Source of the DNA: Clostridia bacterium | GTDB lineage: Bacteria > Bacillota > Clostridia > Oscillospirales > Acutalibacteraceae | DNA length: 6,754 nucleotides | Assembly (NCBI GenBank): GCA_017381395.1 | Contig: JAFOCH010000147.1 | Coordinates: forward strand, 1-6,754 | Reading direction: 5' to 3' | In this document: piece by piece, positions 1-5,022 of the stretch | Layout of the letters: each line of letters opens with the position of its first letter | Numbering within the stretch: position 1 is the stretch's first letter | Program-made: the position numbers and the translations under genes | Notes under the pieces: generated by a model | What the model saw: only the letters and a program-made list of their open reading frames with translations | Told to the model about the DNA's origin: nothing | The model's database searches: none

Positions 1-191
1 ATTTCGCCATCGACCGAGACAATTTCTCCGCCGTACAGCTTTTTTCCACGCATGATACAGACCTCGTCATTCACCTTGACCAGTCCGTCCTGAATAATCA
101 TTTTTGCCTGACCGCCGCTGCCGACCAAATTAGCCAGCTTGATAAAACTATCGAGGCGTATAAAATCGGTTGTTATCTTAATATCTGTCAT
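1..191 (-). CDS. yaaA: S4-domain RNA-binding protein YaaA, 3' end cut by window edge
   Basis: I translated this reading frame by hand. It starts at ATG 191-189 and stays open for 63 codons to the window edge, so only the last few residues should be missing if it has the family's usual length of about 70. The N-terminal half reads IRLDSFIKLANLVGSGGQAK, followed by a pattern of the type VKVNDEV..RGKKLYGGEIV. This is the S4 RNA-binding fold of the YaaA family, with its typical GGQAK turn and basic RGKK segment. Family members are small proteins encoded between dnaN and recF in Firmicutes and are thought to bind structured (ribosomal) RNA. The ATG overlaps the dnaN stop in an ATGA arrangement (188-191), which implies translational coupling. 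recF would be expected next, beyond the left edge. The family assignment is firm; the cellular role is not. Confidence 0.88.
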   Translation of the reverse strand, partial: MTDIKITTDFIRLDSFIKLANLVGSGGQAKMIIQDGLVKVNDEVCIMRGKKLYGGEIVSVDGE

Positions 192-1291
192 TTTAATCTC
201 ACCGGAAGTACAATATAAAGGAAGCTGTCGCCATCAATCGGGCGCATAAACAGCGGCTTGTCCGATTCGTTAAGCTGTAAAACGAGCTTGTCGCTTTCAC
301 TTGCGCGAAGGGCCTCTAACAAATAGCGGAAGTTAAAGCCTATGTTGATATCCTTTCCTTCCATATCAACGGGAAGCTCGTCGGTCGCACTACCAACGTC
401 GGTGGTACAGGTTGCCTTAAACACGCCGTCGCTAATATTACAGCAAATTGGTGTCTTTCTTCTTTCCTTATCGACGATAACGGTGCTAACACGCTCGATC
501 ATATCGATAAGAAGTCGGGTATCAACCGAAAGGGTAGTGTTAACCTCGTCGGTCAAAATTCGCTCATAGCTGAAAAAGTCGCCATCGAGCAAACGTGAAA
601 TAATCATAAATCCATCGACAGTAAAGATAATGTGTCTTTTTGACATGGTAATCTTAATATCCGCGTCGGTGGTGATCAGACGGAGAACCTCGCTCATTGC
701 CCTTGCCGGTACGATAAAGCGAATTACCCCTTCGAAATCGATCTTTTCCTGACGGATTGCCACGCGGAAACCGTCAACGGCAATCAGTCGAAGTACGCCA
801 TTTTCTATTTCGTACATGATACCGGTGTGAACCGGCTTTGAGTTTCCGGGAATGGCGCATGAGAAGATGGTCTGTCTTACCATTGAGGTAAGCATTGCCG
901 ACGGAATTGAAATGGTCTTTGCTCCGATAACTTGGGGAAGCTCGGGATATTCATCAGCATTAATTCCAACGAGTGAAAACTTTGAATTTCCGCTTGTAAT
1001 ATGGCACATCAAACGCTCGTCGATTGATACAGTAATTTTTTCTTCAGGTAATCTGCGTACAATGTCGCAAAAAAGCTTTGCGTCCAGGATAATACGTCCG
1101 CATTCGTCAACCTGAGCGTCTATTTCGGTTTCCATTCCTGTTTCAAGGTCGTAGCCACAAAGGGTAATTTTACCCCTGTCTGCGATAACGAGAATGCCCG
1201 AAAGCGCAGGTACCGCTGTTTTTTGTGAAACAACGCGCGAAACGTGACCTGCAGCTTCGCATATGGTATCTCTGTCACAAGTGAATTTCAT
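188..1291 (-). CDS. dnaN: DNA polymerase III beta subunit (sliding clamp)
   Basis: The 367-residue product has the usual clamp length and three-domain pattern. It forms the ring-shaped dimer that tethers DNA polymerase III to DNA and serves as a docking site for repair and replication partners. Visible family marks include the N-terminal MKFTCDRD start, a domain-II block HTGIMYEIENGVLRLIAVDG (about 155-174), the following FRVAIR, the domain-III segment GFNFRYLLEAL (318-328), and the C-terminal YIVLPVRLK, whose LPVR forms part of the partner-binding cleft. The start at 1291 is supported by AAAGGAG at 1300-1306 with an 8-base spacer. The stop overlaps the yaaA start by 4 bases. No strong promoter of its own was found in the gap; read-through from dnaA is likely. 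The first 60 codons include a sequence resembling one parS arm (see findings). Confidence 0.97.
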   Translation of the reverse strand: MKFTCDRDTICEAAGHVSRVVSQKTAVPALSGILVIADRGKITLCGYDLETGMETEIDAQVDECGRIILDAKLFCDIVRRLPEEKITVSIDERLMCHITSGNSKFSLVGINADEYPELPQVIGAKTISIPSAMLTSMVRQTIFSCAIPGNSKPVHTGIMYEIENGVLRLIAVDGFRVAIRQEKIDFEGVIRFIVPARAMSEVLRLITTDADIKITMSKRHIIFTVDGFMIISRLLDGDFFSYERILTDEVNTTLSVDTRLLIDMIERVSTVIVDKERRKTPICCNISDGVFKATCTTDVGSATDELPVDMEGKDINIGFNFRYLLEALRASESDKLVLQLNESDKPLFMRPIDGDSFLYIVLPVRLK

Positions 1292-1356
1292 ATTATATTC
1301 TCCTTTACGCCAATGAAATTTTTTAAAATAAAAGTAGTGATTCAGTTTAATTCAAG

Positions 1357-1607
1357 CTTTAACATGACAACGGGTGACAAAGGACAAAAAACGCAGTTTT
1401 TTTATAAATAAAAAAGGTAAAAAATAGTCTTAGTAGTAGAGGGTGTTAAAATGTTAATACCTTCGTAAAATCAAGTAACACCAATACTTGTCCCGTCATT
1501 TTTTATGTTCATGCAAATTTTTAAAAAATGTTGAAATGTTAAAGAAAAAACACTTTTCAAAATCTTTAACATTACTTTAAAGTTAATTGTTAAAGCTTTT
1601 GTTAAAG
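1357..1607. other. Putative oriC unwinding region between dnaA and dnaN
   Basis: This gene-free gap (1292-1612) has the layout of the origin-unwinding site that Bacillus subtilis carries at the same place, between dnaA and dnaN. Reading from the dnaA end toward dnaN, it holds a cluster of repeated octamers, a GC-rich tetramer, TAG trinucleotides and then an A/T-only tract. No canonical DnaA box (TTATNCACA) is present on either strand. The role as a replication origin is inferred from context and architecture; marker-frequency data would be needed to prove it. The gap also holds a short direct repeat, TGACAACGGG/TGACAAAGGA (1365-1384), of unknown meaning. It holds no tRNA, terminator or convincing promoter that I can see. 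Confidence 0.7.
1357..1607. repeat. Cluster of TGTTAAAG octamers, candidate diverged DnaA boxes
   Basis: TGTTAAAG occurs exactly at 1537-1544, 1588-1595 and 1600-1607 on the plus strand and at 1357-1364 and 1564-1571 on the minus strand. Close variants are TGTTAAAA (1444-1451), TGTTAATA (1452-1459) and TGTTGAAA (1529-1536). Two pairs abut with exactly 8-bp spacing (1444/1452 and 1529/1537). The pair nearest the TAG trinucleotides sits where the proximal DnaA box would be. The complement (CTTTAACA) keeps the ACA end of TTATNCACA and little else. Elsewhere in the window I found one exact copy inside dnaA (2269-2276) and one TGTTGAAA near the dnaA promoter (minus, 3200-3207). That the octamer binds DnaA is inference. 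Confidence 0.6.
1394..1443 (+). other. DnaA-trio element with adjacent AT-rich unwinding tract
   Basis: On the plus strand, TAG TCT TAG TAG TAG (1425-1439) is followed by AGGG (1440-1443) and an abutting candidate DnaA box at 1444. Read 3' to 5' this gives GAT repeats, the consensus of DnaA-trios, which in B. subtilis let a DnaA filament grip one strand and open the duplex. On the far side lies an almost pure A/T stretch (1395-1424) that would be the DNA unwinding element. The order box, GC spacer, trios, AT tract and its direction relative to dnaA and dnaN match the B. subtilis system as I remember it. Four of five trinucleotides are exact TAG. Confidence 0.68.
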
Positions 1608-1612
1608 TTTTA

Positions 1613-2920
1613 TTAGTCCTTTTGTGTGTTCAGGTTCTTAATTATGTCCTCGATAACGTTCTTTTCTCTCGGCTGGGTTGCCATCAGCTCGGCAACTTTA
1701 TTGATTGAGTGAAGTACCGTCGCATGATTTTTTCCAAAGTTCTTTCCGATTTCTTCGAGTGACATTTCGGTAATTTCGCGGACAATGTACATACAAATTT
1801 GACGAACCTTTGTGATTGGGGCATTTTGCTTTTTACTCATAACGTCGTCGGTGGTAACGCCGTAGGTGCGAGTAACCTCGTCGATAATCTTCGGCACGGT
1901 CACCGGCTCGGGTAAAAAGTCATTCTTTATATCCCTGATAACGTTCTGAACATATGCGATGGTTGGCTTTTGATGGTCGAGCTGAAAGTTCATTTGCAGC
2001 TTTTTAACCGTGCCTTCGAGCTGACGGATATTCTGCTTAATATTTTCGGCAATATAAAATACCACATCATCGTCGAGGTCGAGACCAATCATTTGCGCCT
2101 TTCTCTTTATAATTCCGACGCGAGTTTCAAATTCGGGCGGAGCAATATCGGTGATAACGCCGCTTTCGAGTCGGTTTCTGATTCGTTCATCGAGTGCTTT
2201 AATATCCTTTGGCGGACGGTCGGAGGTAACTACAAGCTGCTTGTTATTCAGGTGAAGCGCATTAAAGGTGTTAAAGAATTCTACCTGCGTTTCTTCCTTT
2301 CCTGCGATAAACTGAATATCGTCGATGAGCAGAATGTCAACGTTACGGTATCTGTTGCGGAATTGCTCCATACGTCCTTCGTGAACGTCCGAAATAAAGT
2401 CGTTTATAAATTCCTCCGAGCGAACGTATAGAATGTCCTTGTTGGGATATTTATGCTTAACAAAGTTGTATATTGCGAGCATAAGGTGTGTTTTTCCTAC
2501 GCCCGAGTTTCCATAAATGACCAGCGGGTTATATACGATTGAGGGCTGCTCGGCTACTGCCATTGATGCCGCATGGGCAAATCGGTTTGACGAGCCGACG
2601 ATATATGTGTCAAAGGTGTATTCGTAGCCCGACGGCTCGGCAGAAATAGCGTGATTTCCGGTCACATCAGGAGTTTCGTCGCAAAGAATGCGAAGTCCAA
2701 CCGGGAATCCCATAATATTTTGGAACGAAACGCGAATAAGCTCTGAATAAGTTTGTTCAATGACCTTTTTATGTATGCTGTGTGGTACGCGAAGCACCGC
2801 CTCACCATTTTTAAAATCGACGGGTGTAATCGGTTTGAACCACATATTGTAAGCAACGTCACATACCTTCGTTGCACAGAATTCGTCAACTAATTTCCAA
2901 ACGTCCTGAAAGGTCTGCAT
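1613..2920 (-). CDS. dnaA: Chromosomal replication initiator protein DnaA
   Basis: The 435-residue product is near the short end for the family because the linker domain II is brief (roughly 82-100). It binds origin boxes, forms an ATP-dependent filament and opens the duplex. Domain I (1-80) would bind helicase-loading partners. The AAA+ core shows Walker A GNSGVGKTH (137-145), Walker B ILLIDDIQF (196-204), sensor I VVTSDRPP (230-237), the arginine-finger segment LDERIRNRLESG (243-254, finger likely R250) and sensor II IRQLEG with R299. Domain IV ends with the helix-turn-helix signature FGKNHATVLHS (395-405), where most DnaA proteins read (G)RDHTTV. Several other base-contact positions also differ (see findings). 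The start is supported by GGGAGG at 2932-2937, 11 bases upstream. The stop lies 6 bases from the first candidate box. Confidence 0.97.
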   Translation of the reverse strand: MQTFQDVWKLVDEFCATKVCDVAYNMWFKPITPVDFKNGEAVLRVPHSIHKKVIEQTYSELIRVSFQNIMGFPVGLRILCDETPDVTGNHAISAEPSGYEYTFDTYIVGSSNRFAHAASMAVAEQPSIVYNPLVIYGNSGVGKTHLMLAIYNFVKHKYPNKDILYVRSEEFINDFISDVHEGRMEQFRNRYRNVDILLIDDIQFIAGKEETQVEFFNTFNALHLNNKQLVVTSDRPPKDIKALDERIRNRLESGVITDIAPPEFETRVGIIKRKAQMIGLDLDDDVVFYIAENIKQNIRQLEGTVKKLQMNFQLDHQKPTIAYVQNVIRDIKNDFLPEPVTVPKIIDEVTRTYGVTTDDVMSKKQNAPITKVRQICMYIVREITEMSLEEIGKNFGKNHATVLHSINKVAELMATQPREKNVIEDIIKNLNTQKD

Positions 2921-2973
2921 TCTTTAAATTTCCTCCCTTTTTTCTATCTCATTTTTTCTCTAATTTTTAACCC

Positions 2974-3109
2974 AAAAGTAGTGCTGTTTTTTTTATCTGT
3001 TTTTTAATCAAATAAAAGTGCTGTTTTTTTACCCGATTATCGTACCAAAAAAAGTATTGTTTTTTATTCGATTTTTCTCATAAAATTTGCTTTAAAATGT
3101 ACCAAAAAA
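2974..3109. repeat. A-tract/GTRYTG/T-tract repeats in the dnaA leader
   Basis: Three imperfect units carry a hexamer GTGCTG (2981-2986), GTGCTG (3018-3023) or GTATTG (3054-3059), each preceded by an A-run and followed by six to eight Ts. The spacing is 37 and 36 bp, about 3.5 helical turns. An 11-base direct repeat, GTACCAAAAAA, begins the third unit (3042-3052) and recurs at 3099-3109 before a degenerate fourth unit. AAAAGTAGTG at 2974-2983 recurs exactly at 1330-1339 in the dnaA-dnaN gap. The units lie between the predicted dnaA promoter and the dnaA start, so they could act as DNA operator sites or as leader RNA. No known factor's site is recognised. Confidence 0.5.
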
Positions 3110-3115
3110 TTACTC

Positions 3116-3134
3116 TTTTTACCTTCGGTAAAAA
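3116..3134 (-). promoter_or_regulatory. 8-bp palindrome at the start of the dnaA leader
   Basis: The arms TTTTTACC (3116-3123) and GGTAAAAA (3127-3134) are perfect inverted repeats around a 3-base centre. The element begins about 14 bases after the predicted transcription start and could be a 5'-end-protecting RNA hairpin or a repressor operator. A run of six Ts follows a few bases later on the minus strand (3104-3109), so weak attenuation is possible, but the stem is AU-rich and I would not call it a terminator. Confidence 0.45.
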
Positions 3135-3154
3135 ACGCACAAATTTACTCCTTA

Positions 3155-3183
3155 ATCATATCATAAAAAGCGTAATTTTACAA
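3155..3183 (-). promoter_or_regulatory. dnaA: Predicted housekeeping-sigma promoter of dnaA, extended -10
   Basis: On the minus strand, TTGTAA (3183-3178, 4 of 6 to TTGACA) is followed by a 17-base spacer and TATGAT (3160-3155, 5 of 6 to TATAAT). TG lies one base upstream of the hexamer, giving an extended -10. Transcription should begin near 3148, leaving a leader of about 230 bases before dnaA. A/T tracts upstream (3190-3260) could act as an UP element. A TGTTGAAA octamer (minus, 3200-3207), a variant of the motif clustered at the putative origin, lies 16 bases upstream of the -35 hexamer and could allow DnaA autoregulation. Confidence 0.6.
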
Positions 3184-3421
3184 GTAAAAATCAAGCATTT
3201 TTCAACATTTTTTTATTATTTTTTTAAAAAATGAAAAGTATAAAAAATTAACGAAAATAAAGACTAAAAATACCACATATTTTGCCTCATTTTTACCTTG
3301 TTTTTCGTATCTGAAAAATGTCCGAGTTTTTAATTTATTTTTCCGTCGAATTTTTATACTGTTCTTATCCAATTAAGCATCAAAATTTTTCCCTTTTTCC
3401 GCGCATCAAGACAGAAAAAAA
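3184..3421. other. AT-rich gene-free spacer upstream of the dnaA promoter
   Basis: This stretch contains runs of A and T and no open frame with a ribosome binding site. It holds one TTATCCAAT (3366-3374 region) that matches a canonical DnaA box at 7 of 9 positions, but it is single and isolated. A weak TATAAA-like -10 on the minus strand near 3354-3359 lacks a good -35 at normal spacing. The base composition would favour bent or easily melted DNA, so a second origin subregion is possible but not shown. Confidence 0.4.
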
Positions 3422-3473
3422 TGCCTCCCTTGTAAAGGGAGGTGGATGCCCGTAGGGCAGACGGAGGGATTGT
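3422..3473. repeat. REP-like GC-rich palindromic intergenic element
   Basis: A sharply GC-rich island sits in AT-rich surroundings. It carries a perfect hairpin CCTCCCTT-GTA-AAGGGAGG (3424-3442), a second hairpin TGCCC-GTA-GGGCA (3447-3459) and a trailing ACGGAGGGATTGT (3461-3473), whose GGAGG can also pair with the first CCTCC arm. From memory, elements of this form (a CTCCCTTGTAAAGGGAG hairpin, a variable GC hairpin, then ACxGAGGGATTG) are scattered between genes in many gut Clostridia. It is probably non-autonomous and mobilised in trans; no transposase is present in the window. Confidence 0.65.
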
Positions 3474-3490
3474 GAAATCATTTTACACAC

Positions 3491-3537
3491 AAAAAAACGA
3501 CCTTTTTGCAATTTTTCCTTTTGCAAAAAAGTCGTTT
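3491..3537 (-). terminator. Intrinsic terminator of the parB-serS-lipoprotein unit
   Basis: Arms at 3521-3537 and 3495-3511 pair over 17 positions with a single G-U wobble in the minus-strand RNA, around a 9-base loop (3512-3520). The downstream arm runs straight into a U-tract (3497-3491). It begins 19 bases after the lipoprotein stop and insulates dnaA from upstream transcription. The mirror A-tract on the other side means it might also work in the plus direction, though nothing there needs it. Confidence 0.9.
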
Positions 3538-3555
3538 ATTTTATCAAAAATTAAA

Positions 3556-4338
3556 TTATTTAACCGTAACCTCGTGATATTCGTATTCCTCGCCGCCAAG
3601 CTCGTATATGCGAACAATGGCCTTGAGCTTGCCGTCCTCATCGAAATAAAGTGTCATATCAACGTCGTAATCAATCGAGGTTGCCGCCTTTCCTTTTGCG
3701 TAGCCGATGGTATCGTTTACGTCGCGATCGGCAATTGTGCCGTGAATTTGCACGTATTTATCCTCGGCGGCTGCCTTAATTCTTTCGGCGGCATCGTTTG
3801 TGGTCAGACCTGCCGCGTTAAAAATATCATTCTTTTCCTGTTCGATTCCCGTCGCGATATTGAGGTTTATCGCTTCAAAAAGGGTAAATTCATATCCATA
3901 CTCTGATTTAATCAAAATGGACAGAATTTCGTCCTTTAAATAGGCGGAATAGCTCATTTTGGTCATGCCGAGCTTTCTGCTCGATCTCATTGCATTCAGC
4001 TCGGTGTCGATAAGCGCCTCGCAGTAATTTTTGATTCGCTCGTTAATCGACGCAACACCCACCTGGTCAAGCACAATCTGGGGATAGGCGTAGTTAAATT
4101 CAGTTTTTGTCCCGTTAAAGAGGTATTCGCCCGATTTTTCGTATTCGCGCTTTACAATATCGGCGGCGGCAAGTGTAATTTCGCTCGATACGTCACTTTC
4201 CACCTCGTCTATTGACGAAGCATTTGCGCTGTTAAGCTCGTCCATAACTTCGTTAAGCGAATTATTTTCACTGTTTCCGCACGAAACCAACGCCAGTATC
4301 ATAATCAGGCAAATTGCGAGTAAAATAATCCTTTTCAT
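3556..4338 (-). CDS. Lipoprotein with DUF3298/RsiV-like extracellular domain
   Basis: The 260-residue product starts with a basic and hydrophobic signal peptide ending in the lipobox LVSC, with C20 as the likely lipidated residue. An acidic, Ser/Asn-rich linker (21-60) follows, as expected for a protein anchored outside the membrane. The remainder resembles the DUF4163/DUF3298 pair found in RsiV and PdaC: YPQI plus INERIKNY (85-105), FEAINLNIATGIEQEKNDIF (154-173, the usual site of a ysxnxxtG...ndiF pattern), and a C-terminal strand-rich DYDVDMTLYFDEDGKLKAIV stretch (223-242). Unlike RsiV it has no N-terminal cytoplasmic anti-sigma segment, and no sigma factor gene is adjacent. The SD TTTTGGAG (4351-4358) stands 12 bases from the ATG, rather far. 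Ligand and role are unknown; the domain match is from memory and moderate. Confidence 0.72.
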   Translation of the reverse strand: MKRIILLAICLIMILALVSCGNSENNSLNEVMDELNSANASSIDEVESDVSSEITLAAADIVKREYEKSGEYLFNGTKTEFNYAYPQIVLDQVGVASINERIKNYCEALIDTELNAMRSSRKLGMTKMSYSAYLKDEILSILIKSEYGYEFTLFEAINLNIATGIEQEKNDIFNAAGLTTNDAAERIKAAAEDKYVQIHGTIADRDVNDTIGYAKGKAATSIDYDVDMTLYFDEDGKLKAIVRIYELGGEEYEYHEVTVK

Positions 4339-4381
4339 CTAAAAAAATCACTCCAAAATTAATCAAAAAAGGGGAGAGGGT

Positions 4382-4939
4382 TTATTTCTTTTTCTGCAAG
4401 GCCATCAGATTTTGCAGTATTTTTATCAGCGCGATTACCAAAAATCCGCCAATAACAAACAAAATTGCTGTGATAAGCCCCTCAATTACGCCCGAAATCA
4501 TCTGACCCGAGGTAAGCGGAGTATTGGTGCCAAAAAGGGCAAACATCGCACCGATAAAGTAAATCGGGGAAATGAAAAACAGTAATGTACTGATGACGCG
4601 CATAACCATACAAATCGTCTTTCCCGAGTCGGAATAGAGATTAGCAAGCGAGCTTTCTTCCAAAACGGCCGAGTCATAGTCGGCAATCGGCGGTCTTTTT
4701 TCACCGCTGTCCTCGCTATAAAAATTGATGCCGCTGTCACTTTCGGTCACATTTCGCGGACTAAAAGCGGTGTTTTCGTCGCCACCCTTTGCCTCAAAAT
4801 GCTTTACTCCCGTGTCACCGTTTCCGCGAAAATCATCGTTATTCGGTGCGGAAGGAGCTTCAGCAACCTTCTTTTTTACCCTTTTTTTCGGGGCTTCTTC
4901 GGTGACGAGGGTGATTATATCGTCATTGTTCTTTGCCAT
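4382..4939 (-). CDS. Two-helix membrane protein with acidic cytoplasmic tail, unknown function
   Basis: I do not recognise this family. I place the start at ATG 4939-4937 (185 residues), with GGAGG at 4945-4949 five bases upstream. A TTG at 4951 could extend the frame by four codons, but that TTG is part of the SD itself. Residues 1-100 are polar and probably disordered, with a basic patch KKRVKKK (18-24) and many Asp, Glu and Ser. Two hydrophobic segments follow, about 110-136 and 148-174, joined by a short NTPLTSG loop, and the protein ends in a basic LQKKK tail. The predicted topology has both ends in the cytoplasm. It lies between serS (83 bases upstream) and the lipoprotein (43 bases downstream), probably in one transcript. 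A role at the membrane linked to the origin or cell envelope would be pure guesswork. Confidence 0.75.
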   Translation of the reverse strand: MAKNNDDIITLVTEEAPKKRVKKKVAEAPSAPNNDDFRGNGDTGVKHFEAKGGDENTAFSPRNVTESDSGINFYSEDSGEKRPPIADYDSAVLEESSLANLYSDSGKTICMVMRVISTLLFFISPIYFIGAMFALFGTNTPLTSGQMISGVIEGLITAILFVIGGFLVIALIKILQNLMALQKKK

Positions 4940-4957
4940 TTTTTCCTCCAAATTAAA

Positions 4958-4996
4958 GCGGATTTTCCGCCCTTTTTTATACTGTCAAAAAGGGCG
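4958..4996 (-). promoter_or_regulatory. Competing stem-loops between serS and the membrane protein gene
   Basis: In the 83-base gap, the arms CGCCCTTTTT (4968-4977) and AAAAAGGGCG (4987-4996) form a 10-bp stem with a 9-base loop. A second stem, GCGGA (4958-4962) with TCCGC (4966-4970), shares bases 4968-4970 with the first, so the two cannot both form fully. In the minus-strand RNA the small stem is followed by UUUAAUUU and then the SD of the next gene. No clean U-tract follows the large stem. It may process or attenuate the operon message. A 12-bp palindrome, TTGATATATCAA (5004-5015), lies just after the serS stop. Confidence 0.4.
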
Positions 4997-5022
4997 AAAC
5001 TCATTGATATATCAAGGTTTTT

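Noticed and set aside
3086..3145. A 20-codon minus-strand frame starting at a GTG, with AAGGAG upstream, in the dnaA leader
   Set aside because: The AAGGAG lies directly after the predicted -10 and would be upstream of the transcript start, so it would not be in the RNA. The peptide resembles nothing I know.
3366..3374. TTATCCAAT as a canonical DnaA box
   Set aside because: Only 7 of 9 positions match, and it is alone in a long AT-rich stretch.
3422..3473. CRISPR repeat or tRNA-like structure
   Set aside because: There is only one copy of the unit and no cloverleaf; the two hairpins fit a REP-like element better.
3442..3906. Plus-strand frame of 154 codons starting in the REP-like element
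   Set aside because: It crosses the terminator and the antisense of the lipoprotein gene, has no SD, and its product has no recognisable domain.
4974..4985. Shared 12-mer TTTTTATACTGT here and at 3351-3362
   Set aside because: Surrounding bases do not align, and both lie in A/T-rich gaps where such a match can arise by chance.
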